64,000 bases of DNA from Ambrosia x helenae (Eukaryota > Streptophyta > Magnoliopsida > Asterales > Asteraceae), in NCBI GenBank assembly GCA_030844895.1, contig CM061226.1:46942238-47006237 (forward strand), written 5' to 3'. The notes under the pieces are model-generated. The model saw nothing but the letters and a program-made list of their open reading frames with translations, was not told the origin of the DNA and did not search any database. Shown here in pieces: positions 1-10,653 of the stretch (position 1 is its first letter; each line of letters opens with the position of its first letter). The position numbers were made by a program, and so were the translations under genes.

Positions 1-212
1 ATGTGTTTATCTTCTTAACTAATTCTTTGTTTGTTTATCTTTGTGATAGGTTCAATTAGTGGTTAACTTAACATCTTAAAATCAACCAAAACTTAACTTG
101 TCTAAAAACTATCATGGGGTTCGTACGACTTCTGGTAGTCCCAAGAAAGATATCCAAACAATGGCTTCTGAAGTGGACCAGATCCGGGTGACAAGTTTCT
201 GGTATCGCACCA
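1..212. other. sequence left of the shared U3, not matching the right LTR
   Basis: If the left LTR were full length it should continue here as a copy of about 11735-11947. By eye it does not match: similarity to the right LTR stops at about 212-213. I recognise no gene in it. It may be a different R-U5, a recombinant LTR, or another insertion whose far end lies outside the window. Confidence 0.5.
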
Positions 213-711
213 GATGTGTTTTGCTCTGTTTTTATACAAGTTTCGAAGATGCGCACGGTCATGCACATAAAGTGCACGGCCGTGCACTTTAACTTTACGA
301 GGTGACGTGCAAGTGGGCAAGTGGATTGGCATATTCCTGGAAATATCTTTGATACCGGCACGGTCGTGCGCTTGGGGTGCACGGTCGTGCGGGTCTGCTG
401 GTGTCCGAGTAACTCGAGTGCACTGGCTGGTGCACCTGACTGTGCAGCCTTGTGTCCGAGCAACGTAGACCCGCACGGGCGTGCACAAATCTTGCACGCC
501 CGTGCACACCTTCCAGACTTAGCTGATTTTGCAGAAACTTTCCGTCTTGTCCGTATTTCGCCCGGTTTCTTTGACTTTGTCTTCGGGCGCCGTTTAAGAC
601 CTGAATTAACATATGAAGCGGTTAAGTACCGAATTCGTGCAATTAGGGTCAAAAACGCGTATTTTGGGAGTTTAATCGGGGATTTATATATGTATATTTT
701 AACGTATATCA
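213..711 (-). repeat. left (3') LTR of Athila-1, U3 part
   Basis: Closely similar to 11948-12422 and ending in the same tatatca; the minus-strand LTR therefore starts TGATATACG. It holds the GCACG/CGTGC dyads (241-278, 357-396, 471-505) and a TATA box (TATAAAA on the minus strand, about 228-235). Relative to the right LTR it has about 21 extra bases near 250-272 made of one more dyad. Similarity ends about 15-25 bases past the TATA box, close to where transcription would start. Confidence 0.85.
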
Positions 712-750
712 AACCTCCCCACACTTGAACTTTGCTTGTCCTCAAGCAAA
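712..750 (-). promoter_or_regulatory. polypurine tract with adjacent hairpin (Athila-1 3' PPT)
   Basis: On the minus strand AAGTGTGGGGAGGTT directly abuts the LTR start TGATATACG, the expected position for plus-strand priming. Ten bases upstream on the minus strand lies a perfect 8-bp stem (731-738 with 743-750) closed by a 4-base loop (739-742). The same arrangement with a different stem sequence occurs at 2013-2051. Confidence 0.8.
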
Positions 751-2012
751 CAACAAAACAGAAATAAACGAAAAACTCGCCAAGAGGCAACAAGGACAAA
801 ATGTACCCTGTACAGACGATAATAAACAAGCCAACATAGATATAAAAACAGGCGACAAGACACTCAAAAGCAACGAATCGCTTCCGATCTACAAAGCATG
901 CTAACCCGTACATGACTCACAATGTTCACACGCACTCGGTTTTATTTATGATACATACGTGTAATGTGTATGTGTAAATCGCTCCATTTCCAAGACAATG
1001 AATCGTGCAATATCATAAGCTTGTCAAAAGATCTAATCTTCACCAACTAACGTGTGAAAAAGCACAAATCAAGAGGTCTTATGAGGGTTGTAATGTTAGG
1101 CAAAGGTAAGGGTACGGAAAGGATATTTACAGTGACGAAACGGCTAAAACTCGGCGGTTAAGTCTAACTAAGCACAAACAAACAACAACTGTATAAAACA
1201 TACACTAATATAACCAAATTTTATTCAAATCGAGCTAAACATACAACCTCTAACTTTAAAGCCCTGAAAAATGCTCGAACGCTGCTAATTCACCCTATTT
1301 TAGGTTGTTCTATTTTTCTGGAATTTTCTGGATTTTTTTATATATATCTAAGATATACTGATAACTAGAACTGATATAGTAAACAAATGGGTTCTAAATA
1401 TATAAACCCGAACACGAACTGATATAATCAACATGAACAATTTACAACATAGAAAACTAGTTAAACATTAACCTAAACCGAGTTCTAACACAAGAGGTTT
1501 AAAAGAAAAAGGCTAAATTTGGTTTAGTAGTGAAATGGTGTGGTAAGTAAGAAAAAACACGGGATTAGGTTCAACATGGTTAACTAGGGGATAATGTTTG
1601 GGTGTGGGGAAACAGATAGAACGAAAAGAAAAGGCTAAATCAAAAGGGTATCCTAAATGCCTCAATCATGTTCGTACAATCTCACACGTTTCTGATCTAA
1701 ACAAGTATGCTAATGACAAGTTCTAAATTACACAAAACATCCGGCTCACTCGAAAGCATGTCAAAGAAATGAAAATCTATTCTAAGGCTCAAATGCTCAC
1801 GTAACCGGAAGGAAATGGGTGCAAGTGTACGAACCTAACACGCTTGTATCTCATCTGTTTGTCGCGCCTCAAGTTATCTTTATCAAAAATTAGTTAGGCT
1901 TGATGTTTATATGAATATATATATATATATATACACATATATGTACTTAAAAGGCTTTTCTTAGATATATATATATATATATATACATACAAGAGGACAA
2001 ACAAGATATAAT
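751..2012 (-). other. Athila-1 3' trailer, noncoding
   Basis: AT-rich sequence between the env-like region and the PPT. No ORF resembling a protein was seen. It contains two AT microsatellites (about 1913-1935 and 1965-1985). Long untranslated trailers are usual in Athila elements. Confidence 0.6.
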
Positions 2013-2051
2013 CCCTCCCCACACTTGAAACTCACATTGTCCCCAATGTGA
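2013..2051 (-). promoter_or_regulatory. second polypurine-tract-like motif with hairpin
   Basis: Minus strand reads CAAGTGTGGGGAGGG, nearly the same as the true PPT at 712-725. It too has a perfect 8-bp stem (2032-2039 with 2044-2051) and 4-base loop (2040-2043) at almost the same distance, but the stem bases differ from those at 731-750. No LTR follows, so it may be a second priming site, a leftover junction or an RNA element at the end of the env-like transcript. Confidence 0.6.
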
Positions 2052-2286
2052 CAATAGAAAGCGTTTATGAATTAACTATCTATAGTGTGAAAAAGGAGAA
2101 TAATACTCCCCTCGTGTCGAAGAAACGCCCGGGTAAATAGACGGCATGAGCATCGATAACGGTGCTCGCCAGTTACCTGCATAACCAACATTCTTGACAC
2201 AACAAACTCATCAAACCCGTTCATCAACATCCACAAAATAAAATAAACTAAAATACTGAAAGAAAAATAGTTCAAACACAAATAAA

Positions 2287-3632
2287 CTAAAATGTCTTGG
2301 GTACGCAGACCCAGAAATAAAATACTGAAAGCAAATAAAAAGAACCACTAACAGCTGAAATCATGAGGAAGGAGCGGCTACTGATCGTCCCGGTCCCTGT
2401 GATGCTGACGGGAGCTTCCTGGCTAGTCGCCAGGTGGTGCTCCATAAGGGTACACGGGAGGGTCACCAAAGTAACCCGGGTGAACCTGCTCCAACCCTGT
2501 AAACAAATACTCGAACCCATAACATATGTCCTGCTGAAAGGTTCCCTGCTGAGCACTGATGTTCCAGACGTTCAGGTCCATAGTCTGAAACTGCTGATAA
2601 AACTCAGGGTATGAGGGAATGCCCGGAGGCCAGTACTACTGATCAGGACGCGGAGGAGTCTGTGGTGGCGTCCCTGCTGGTGTGTGGGGCTGGTCGCCGC
2701 CTGGTTGCTCTTGGTCCAGCATAACCTCATTTTCAGGGGCGTGGGAGGCAAAGGGTACCAAATGACACCGTGTGAAATGAGGAGCGGTCTGTTATCTGTA
2801 GCCTTAACGAGCTTCTGGCTACGATCAAGTAAGCACAGATCAAGGTATGTCCCTGGTGTGATAAGGTTCAACGTAGCTTTGACCTCGTCGGTCAAGATGT
2901 CTAAAGCCTCCCCTATCACTGTGACGTACTCGCCACCATGAATCTCGCTCCCTTCTTTGGTTCCCCAGCTGTCAGAAAGAACTTGGCCATCCGTGCGGCC
3001 AAGTTCAAGGGGGCTCTCTCGTAGAAATGGTACAAGTAAAGCAGGTTAGGAGTGGGACAGTTCCCCCAGCTGTCCTTTCAGCCACAGATCGTGTGGCTGA
3101 AAATGTGGTGAAGCATACGTAACAAAGGGTCCTTGATCTTGGATGCTTTGGACCACCGTGGATTATATGGTGGACTAGTAGCAATTGACGCACAGAATGC
3201 AGCCCGCTCGTCATTATCTGCAAAGCAGTTAACTGATGGGAAGTCATCTGAATCCGTCTCCAATTCGTTGTAGATCCCCAAAAGCCTCCCTAGTCTAGCC
3301 ACAGAACATTTATGCCATTTCCCTCCTAGCCTAAAAGATATGTCCTTCTCGTGAAATGTCTTGTACTCCCCCTCTTTTGATTTTTTGTAGGAGTAAGAAG
3401 CCAAGAACTCGATAGTAGGCTGAAGGTGGCGCGAAATGCTCAGTAGGTTCAACATCTGTGGCGAAACCAAACTATCAAATCTCTCGCGCTGGTTAAGGGT
3501 GTCCAGCAAGCCCAGGTTCAGTCTGATGGGCTGGCTGAATGACCGTCTGTGGTTCCATAGCTTCGTGACTTCAGGGATGCAAGGCGTATCCTTTTTATTT
3601 CGGTTGTTGCAGTCGAGAAACCGTTCTGCCAT
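2287..3632 (-). pseudogene. Athila env-like ORF (ORF after pol), disrupted
   Basis: Starts at the ATG at 3632-3630; the reading frame two codons further upstream opens only with GTG and lies in the intron acceptor. The first 185 codons (to the stop at about 3078) contain the conserved ATHILA ORF signature: blocks around NLLSISRHLQPTIEFLAS and ISFRLGGKW, then RLGRLLGIY. After the stop, related sequence continues in other frames (for example DILTDEV near 2890 and a Pro/Thr-rich tail to about 2290), so several frameshifts and stops have accumulated. The function of this protein family is unproven; it sits where retroviruses carry env and is often called env-like. No clear signal peptide or membrane segment was seen in the intact part. 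Confidence 0.75.
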
Positions 3633-4190
3633 CTGCACACAAAAATGAAGACTCAGCTGTTAGTATACCAAAAATGGAGGTCTCGGATGTCCAAAATGGA
3701 CTTGCTGGCATTCTGACCTGATTCTGCATAGGGCGCACGGTCGTGCGAGCATGGTTTTGGTTCAGGTCTGAGACTGCACTGCCTTGTGCACTGCAGTGCA
3801 GTAGGGCACCCACGGTCAAGAGCACGACCATGCAGATGACCGTGCAGGCTGGTAGTGCCAGCTCTGGTGCACCCCACCCTGCACGCACGTGCGGCTAAGG
3901 TGCACTACCGTGCACACTTCCCAGTTTTGCGAAATTTTTACAACTAAAACCCCCAAATCTCAACTATTTTTCAAACAAACACAATATACAAGGGATTCGG
4001 GCATGGGTGTGCACGGTTTTAACATAAACAACAAAAAACTAAACTACTTTAAACAAGATCTAAACAAAATTCGTGGGTTTATTGAACTTTATGAAGAAAA
4101 CCCCTAAATCTTGACCTAAAAAACGAAAATGCAACAGATCTAAACTAAAAATATGTATAAGACGTGCAATATTATGAAGGGGAATCATAC
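3633..4190 (-). other. predicted leader intron of the env-like gene
   Basis: On the minus strand a good donor (AACCAAG then GTATGA, boundary at 4191/4190) and a pyrimidine-rich acceptor (TTTTTGTGTGCAG, ending 3633) bracket a 558-base stretch. The acceptor AG touches the ATG of the env-like ORF. The intron is T-rich in its first half and contains several GCACG/CGTGC dyads (about 3728-3915). Spliced env-class transcripts are known for some plant retroelements; use of this particular intron is inferred from sequence alone. Confidence 0.6.
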
Positions 4191-4500
4191 CTTGGTTGAT
4201 TAGGAAGAGAAGTAGTGAAGATTTTTAGCCAAAGATGATAGTTTTCGGTGATTTTTGAGGTTTGGAACGAGGGTGCGGCTGTTAGTGCAAGGGTTTGGGT
4301 GGTTATGAAGTTAAGGATGCTTTTATACCCAAGAAAATGGGCTGGGCTTTTTAGCCCGCACGGTCGTGCGCCTTGGGTGCACGGTCGTGCGCCCTCCTTG
4401 CACTAGCCCTTGCACTCCCGTTCTGGCTAGGCTGACACTTGGTCCGCACGGTCAGCTGCACGGTCGTGTGCTTGACCGTGCACAACCTACAGACATGCAG
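4191..4500 (-). promoter_or_regulatory. internal TATA promoter of the env-like gene, resembling LTR U3
   Basis: The minus strand carries GGGTATAAAAG (TATA at 4320-4327), preceded by a cluster of GCACG/CGTGC dyads (4352-4368, 4378-4391, 4446-4488). The LTR U3 has the same order: dyads, then TATA. An untranslated first exon of about 100 bases would run from about 4295 to the donor at 4191. It looks like a diverged internal copy of the LTR promoter; activity is not shown by sequence. Confidence 0.5.
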
Positions 4501-4770
4501 TTTTTCAAGCTGCAGCTGCATTTTTCTGCGCAACGGTTCTATTTTGTCCGAAAACATCATTTTAACTTATTTTAACCTGTTTGTCGACTGTTTGCGCTCC
4601 ATTGCTCCTTCTGGCTACGATCAAACCTGTACGAACCTGCACAAAACTCGAAACTACGTTAAAAGCTAAGAAATCTAAAATAAACTAAGTTTTAAACTAA
4701 CTAAAGACTTATTTACCCTTTGGCGCGCCCATACACATCGCGCTAATTTTATTATCGAGTCGCTAGCTAG

Positions 4771-4788
4771 ACTCACTTCCCCACACTT
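4771..4788 (-). other. third AAGTGTGGGG polypurine motif, end of pol
   Basis: Minus-strand AAGTGTGGGGAAG lies just after the pol stop codon (4790-4792) and before the internal promoter. It shares the core with the PPTs at 712 and 2013 but lacks the adjacent 8-bp hairpin. The base after the tract begins TGAGTC, so it superficially mimics a PPT/LTR junction. Confidence 0.4.
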
Positions 4789-4789
4789 A

Positions 4790-5674
4790 TTAAGCATGTA
4801 GGGCGTAGAGATCAATTACCTCTACGAATTGGTCAACCGGTCCGTTAATGTAGACTTTTAATCAATGACCGTTGACTTTGAAAGTTAAACCCTCATAATT
4901 CTCGATTGAGACAGTTCTGTATGGATATACTTACTTAACGGTGTACGGACCTGTCCAACGGGACTTTAAATTTCCTGGAAAAAGACACAGGCGAGAATTG
5001 TAAAGCAGGACCAAGTCGCCTACCTGAAAATCTTTTCGATGCTTCAGGCGATTGTCATGCAACCTCTTGGTGCGCTCTTTGTATAGAATCGAGCTCTCAT
5101 AGGCTTGGTGCGCTCTTTGTCATGCAACCTCTTGGTGCGCTCTTTGTATAGAATCGAGCTCTCATAGGCGATTGTCATTGCAGAAATGCGTACCACGGTC
5201 ACTAATTAGTGCCTTTGGGGCACCAAACCGCGAGAACAAGCTGCGAACAAACCTCACAACTACTCGGGCATCATTCGTGGGTAAGGCTTGTGCCTCGGCC
5301 CACTTTGACACGTAGTCAACCGCCACGAGTATATATCGGTTACCCCGTGAGGAGGGGAATGGTCCCATGAAGTCAATGCTCCAAATGTCAAAGACTTCGC
5401 AGACTTGTATCGGGTTCTGCGGCATCTGGTCGCGTGCCAATATGTTCGTCACCCTCTTGCACGAATCACATGCACCGACCAATATCTGAGCATCACGAAA
5501 GAGTTTGAGCCAGTAAAACCCAGAGTCTAACACTTTTTTAGCAGTGTAGTTCGCTCCATGGTGACCTCCGGTAGGCCCCTCGTGACAATCGCGCAATATC
5601 TGCGCCGCCTCAACCCCAAACACACACCGGTGAATCAACTGATCCGCCCCGACCCGGAACAAAAATGGGTCGTC
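4790..5674 (-). pseudogene. Athila-1 integrase, catalytic core internally deleted
   Basis: In the same frame as RT, downstream of an in-frame TAG. Visible: the zinc-binding domain (GGHHGANYTAKK, then CDSCKR), the first catalytic Asp (IDFMGPF) and second catalytic Asp (SDRGTHF). Right after GTHFCN the sequence jumps to the C-terminal region: a VGDLVLLYNSR stretch and a WTGPY motif follow from about 5060 to 4930, ending at TAA 4790-4792. The part holding the catalytic Glu is missing, so the DDE triad is incomplete. The junction lies in the locally duplicated segment 5054-5169. Further stops occur in the tail. It cannot be a working integrase. Confidence 0.88.
5054..5169. repeat. 51-bp direct repeat separated by 14 bp (65-bp period)
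   Basis: 5054-5104 is repeated at 5119-5169. The 14-bp spacer (ttggtgcgctcttt) is itself a copy of part of the unit. It sits exactly at the integrase deletion junction, and the word attgtcat occurs on both outer edges, which suggests slippage or template switching during reverse transcription. Confidence 0.9.
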
Positions 5675-7564
5675 CTAGAAGTAATGCTTCAAGTCTGCGA
5701 AGAACTTCCTCTTTTGCTGGTGCGACAATCCTTTAATAAGGATCCCGCACGCGAGGTAGTTCGCGAAGTCCGCAAACCAAGGCAATACCTCTTCCGCTGA
5801 CTCGACGCTCATCAAGAACTCATGGGGAAAGTTGTCACTAATGGTCTCCCACGCGGAGTTCTCGGAATCATCATGCTCGAGTCTCGAAAGATGATCAGCA
5901 GCAACATTCAGGGCACCCTTCTTGTCCTGAATCTCTATATCAAACTCCTGCAGCAACAGGATCCATCTAATTAGGCGCGGTTTCGCATCCTGTTTGCTAA
6001 ACAGATACCTGATTGCTGAATGATCTGTATAGACTATGGTCTTCGACAACACTAAATATGACCTGAACTTTTCGAATGCAAATAATACGGCTAGAAGCTC
6101 CTTCTCAGTGGTGGTATAATGCTCTTGTGCATCATGAAGAGTCTTACTAGCGTAGTAGATCGGGTGGAAGTGCTTGTCCTTCCGCTGTCCCAAGACCGCC
6201 CCTATCGCGAAATCACTCGCGTCACACATGATCTCGAATGGCAGCTCCCAGTCGGGTGCTACCAATATAGGGGCCTCCACAAGCAAATACTTTAGAAGGC
6301 CAAATGCCTTCACACACTCAGCACCAAAAATAAATGGTGCATCCTTCTCCAACAGACGGATCATGGGACGGGCGATTTTGGAGGAGTCTTTGATAAATCG
6401 CCTGTAGAATCTCGCATGACCCAAGAAACTGCGGATCGCTTTGATAGAGGAGGGCGGAGGAAGTCTAGAAATGATATCCACCTTGGCTGGATCAACCTCC
6501 AACCCACTCTGAGAGACCTTGTGCCCTAGGACTATTCCTTCCTTCACCATGAAGTGGCATTTCTCCCAGTTGAGCACAAGACTGGTCTCTTCACACCTTT
6601 GCAGCATCCGCTCTAGATTCCCGAGACACTGATCGAAGGAACTCCTGAAGACTGAAAAATCATCCATGAATACCTCCATGGATTCCTCGATCATGTCATG
6701 GATTATCGCGACCATGCAATGCTGGAAGGTTGTCGGCGCATTGCAAAACCCAAATGGCATACGCCTGTAGGCGAATGTGCCAAAAGGGCATGTGAAGGTC
6801 GTCTTATCCTGGTCCACAAGATCGATAGGGATTTGTAAATACCCAGAGAAACCGTCAAGGAAACAATAGTACAACTTCCCCGACAGACGTTCCAACATCT
6901 GATCGATGAATGGAAGCGGGAAGTGATCCTTTCGGGTGGCGTCATTGAGTTTGCGATAGTCAATGCAAACCCTCCACCCCGTGACGGTCCTCGTAGGAAT
7001 TAGCTCATTCCTATCATTCGTGCCAACCGTCATGCCACCCTTCTTGGGCACGACGTGCACAGGAATAACCCATACAGAGTCTGAGATCGGATATATCAAT
7101 CCAGCATCTAGCAATTTGATGACCTCAGACTTGACAACTTCCTGCATATTCGGGTTCAGACGCGTCTGGTGCTGCGCACAAGGCTTATGGACATCTTCCA
7201 TCAAGATTTTGTGAGTACAGAATGAGGGATTAATCCCCTTGATGTCCATATTCTTCCAGGCGATTACCTTTTTATGAAGTTTCAGTATTCGGAGCAACTC
7301 GCTCTTTTCTACCGCAGACAAAAAAGATGAGATAATAACATGTAGACAACCCTCCTCGTCAAGAAATGCATACCCGAGATGCGGTGGGAGCTCTTTCGGC
7401 TCCAATGACGGCGGATCTTCCACAGACGGTTTTGATTTATCGCTCTCCTCTCGCTCAATCTCCACAAAATGGCCCGGGCTCTGGGAACTATCATCACCGA
7501 TCTCATTGATCGGTTGCTCATCTCTATGGACCTCCTTCACAATGCCATCTAAGTCCCCACACAA
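5675..7564 (-). pseudogene. Athila-1 reverse transcriptase and RNase H
   Basis: A 629-codon open stretch, the best preserved part of the element. RT motifs in order: PVHVVPKKGG (about residue 170), WRVCIDYRKLN (about 200), FLDGFSGY (first catalytic Asp, about 237), MPFGFCNAP, and FMDDF (about 300, the Athila form of YVDD). RNase H follows: CDASDFAIGAVL (about 456), TTEKELLA (about 492), YTDHSAI (about 520) and a DHLSR end. It belongs to one long gag-pol frame: the stop at 5675-5677 (TAG) sits where the family has Trp, so integrase was once joined to it. The start shown is only the first ATG after an upstream stop. Confidence 0.93.
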
Positions 7565-8701
7565 CAGATGTGTGCCCGAAACATCCTCCTTTATCGTGCC
7601 TCGAAAGTGAGAACTGACTCACTGGTCTACTATATCAAGATAGTATAGTGTGTCATGCTGACTCTCGGGATGACGCATCGACCTTTGAACATCAAAAGTC
7701 ACATGCTCATCATTCACTCGGAGTGTGATCTGGCCTGCAGCCACATCAACAATCGTCCTAGCCGTGTTAAGGAAAGGACGTCCTAGGATCAGAGGCACTT
7801 TAGAGTCCTCATCCATATCAAGGATGACAAAATCCACAGGGAATACAAATTTGTCAATTTTGACAAGCATATTTTCAACAAATCCCCTCGGATATTTGAT
7901 CGAACGATCAGCAAGACGAATACTCATCCTGGTGGGTGAAGGCTCACCCAGATCCAGCTACTCAAAAACCTTATAAGGCATAAGGTTAATGCTCGCACCC
8001 AAGTCTGCAAGTGCATTACTGACATACATGTTTCCTATCAGACAAGGGATGGTGAAGCTACCTGGATCTCCCATCTTCATGGGCAGTCGATTCTGTAGAA
8101 TGGCAGAGCAGTTCTCATTCAACAACACACAGGACAGGTCCTCAAGTTTTTGCTTGTTAGTGAGGATGTCCTTTATAAATTTGGCATACGTAGGCATTTG
8201 AGCCAAGGCCTCCACAAACGGGATGTTTATGTGTAGCTGTTTGAACAGCTCAAGAAATTTCCCGTATTGGGCCTCGTCTTTCTGTTTTCTAAGTCTGCCA
8301 GGGTATGGAACAGGAGGACTGTAGTCAGTGACTGGCTTCAGCAACTGTGTTGTACTTGCTGGGACTTGCCTAGCGTGCACCTCGTCCGAAGACTCAGTTT
8401 GGACCGTCTCAGTGATCGGTGGTGAGCCCGATGTGTCAGGTCCCGTGGTTTTACCACTCCTCATCATTATGGCATTTACATGCCCCCTCGGATTCGGCTC
8501 AGTGTTGCCTGGAAGACCACCCTGCTGTCTCTCAGACATCATCTTAGCCATCTGCCCAACCTGATTCTCAATGGCTTGCATAGACGCCTTTTGGCCCCTC
8601 ATTTCACCTTCATAATTGGAGAAGCGCTCCTCGTGCTGCTGGTAGCACTGCTCGGCAATCTGATTGGTATTCGTGGCGTTGGTGAGGAGTTGAGACATCA
8701 T
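7565..8701 (-). pseudogene. Athila-1 aspartic protease and gag-pol linker, two in-frame stops
   Basis: Same frame as RT. Residues 1-110 of the 8701-7958 stretch are Gln/Ser/Thr-rich gag tail; the end holds the protease active site ADLGASINLMP (Athila has DLGAS where most proteases have DTGA/DSGA). After a TAG at 7958-7960 the protease continues with a VDFVILDMDED and ILGRPFL block (7927-7619), stopped by TGA at 7619-7621. Both stops are single base changes in an otherwise clean frame. Confidence 0.88.
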
Positions 8702-10050
8702 CTCTTCCAGCCTCGACGTACCTTGCTGGGCCTGCTGCTGGGAGCTGCTCCCAGTGCCCTGGTTTTGGTACTGGTTCGGTCGAGACTGGTAAGATTGGCT
8801 ATGAGATTCGTAAGGCTGTTGTTGGGACTGGTGGGATTGTTGTGGTGCAGGGGCTCGCTACTGGTATCCAAGAGGGTTCTGGTTAGAGGAGCCAGATCTC
8901 CACCCAAAGTTTGGGTGGTTTCTCCAACCCGGATTGTAAGTATTGCTATAGGGGTTATTTTGGGGTCTCGTTTGATTACCCATGTAGTCCACTTCCTCGT
9001 GGCCTGTATACATAACCCCCTGGGCACACGAGCCAGGCTCGTGAGATACCCCGCACTATTCACACAGACATTGGGCCTGCGCTACATGTTGCTGAGATTT
9101 ATCAAATCTCGTAGCCAGAGCCTCAATCTGTGCCGAAATCGCCGTGTAATTATCCATGGCATGTACACCAGACCTGGCAGATGAAGACCTGGATTGGTCA
9201 CTCTGTCGAGATTTAGATTTTAGGGACGCCTTCTCAATAATGCTCCATGCTTCATTAGGGGACTTTGTTTCAATGTCTCCCCAGCATATACATCAAGGCG
9301 TTCTTGAGACTCATACCCGAGCCCCGGATAAAACGTTTGCACCAAATGTCTTTTTGAAAGATCATGGTGCGGGACACTCAAGAGTAGGTCTTTGAATCTC
9401 TCCCAAGCCATGTACAGTGATTCCCTGTCATCTTGATGAAATGTCATGATGCAGTTCCTCAACTTTTGAGTCTTTTCTGGAGGGAAGTATTGCTGCATGA
9501 ACTGTTGCGATAACTCTGCCCATGTCGTGATCGATCCTGCGGGTTGTGACAAAAGCCAAGTCCGGGCTTTGTCCCACAATGAGAATGGGAAGAGTCTCAA
9601 ACAGATAGCATCATCGGAGATACCCGTCATCTTAAAGGTGGCTAAAACCTCTAAGAAAGCAGCAATATGTCGGCCTGGATCGTCATGCTCCAGTCCACCA
9701 AATTGCACCGAATTCTGTATCATATTAACAGAACTGGATTTAATTTCGAAATGGTCCGCCAAAATAGCCGGTCGGACAATACTCGGTGCCAGTCCATCCC
9801 CTCCAGGACGACCACTATCATTAAGCGGAATGTCATCGTCCGCCATGAAAACGTCACTATGGGCTTCCGACCCCTCGTCGTCAGCCAGATCGTACCTCGC
9901 CTCGTCAACTGGGACCTCAACTATAGGAGTAGAAATAAGAATATCATAAACTAGACGTGACTTATGAAGTCTAATCCTCTCGCTTCTCCTCAAGACATGC
10001 CCTCGCTCCTCCTCAGAAAGATCACCAGAAGGCCCGGGGTTCGTGGACAT
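8702..10050 (-). pseudogene. Athila-1 gag (capsid and nucleocapsid), one frameshift, two stops
   Basis: The likely start is the ATG at 10050-10048 (MSTNPGPSG); the open frame upstream is leader. The retrotransposon gag domain follows: ALRLFPFSL-type block (here CLRLFPFSLWDKARTWL), TWAELSQQF, YFPPEKTQKLRN and YMAWERFKDLL. At about 9283 one base appears lost in a G run; past it the frame is the pol frame, giving an NEAWSIIE block, a zinc knuckle (C-x2-C-x3-H-x4-C near 9050-9010, with a stop inside it) and the diagnostic YSNTYNPGWRNHPNF. A Gln-rich tail runs into the protease segment; a further stop occurs near 8860. Confidence 0.88.
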
Positions 10051-10629
10051 CAACCTGCAAATAAGGATGATACAGTTGCAGCAGGCGAATAGATGACAAA
10101 CCCAAAAGGCGATAAAAGACAGAAAAATAAATAAATAAAATAAACAATCCATAAATACATACGAAAATAACGGAAAGCTATATACTCGAGAAAATCAAAT
10201 AAAAACTAAAAGAATCAATAGAATGAACAGAGATAAACAGACTAAGCCTAAAACTATACAAAGAATGAAGTTAATAATTAGTCCAAATACGAACAAATAA
10301 ATCTAATCAATCAAATAACGAACAAATCAAATTCATAGACAAACCAATAAATCCAATAATCAATCAATTAAATTTATCAACATCCTAATGAACGAATAAT
10401 CAAATCAAACAATCCTATAAGCAGATAAATGAACGAATCTATATGCAAACCTATAAACCAATCTAAAATCAATCCAAAATATCAACAGACATATAAATCA
10501 AATAAACAATCAAAGAATCATATATGCAAATAAATGAATGAAATAACGAATCAACGAAGTATAAACAAGTATTCATAAGCATGTACACTGGTAAAAAGTT
10601 GACTCGGTTCGTTCCTAAAGCTCGTCGCA
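10051..10629 (-). other. Athila-1 5' leader between PBS and gag
   Basis: AT-rich, full of short aatcaat/aaacaa words, with no protein-like ORF. Probably the untranslated leader and packaging region. Confidence 0.6.
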
Positions 10630-10647
10630 TCCCCGACAACGGCGCCA
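10630..10647 (-). promoter_or_regulatory. primer binding site, tRNA-Asp type
   Basis: Minus strand TGGCGCCGTTGTCGGGGA matches the 3' end complement of plant tRNA-Asp used by Athila elements. A 6-base spacer (agtttt) separates it from the LTR end at 10654. The same spacer occurs in Athila-2 at 14096-14101. Confidence 0.92.
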
Positions 10648-10653
10648 AAAACT

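Noticed and set aside
68..913. 281-codon minus-strand ORF across the left LTR
   Set aside because: It spans U3, PPT and trailer, starts in a hydrophobic random stretch and matches no protein. It exists because the dyad-rich U3 is GC-rich and poor in stops.
3633..3638. start of the env-like ORF two codons upstream
   Set aside because: That codon is GTG and overlaps the splice acceptor; the ATG at 3632 is the sensible start.
4804..4826. hairpin beside the third PPT-like motif
   Set aside because: Its 7-bp stem has a 9-base loop, different spacing and lies in the end of the pol frame; likely chance.
8480..9184. 234-codon plus-strand ORF
   Set aside because: Antisense shadow of the Gln-rich gag tail; Leu/Arg-rich composition without family signature.
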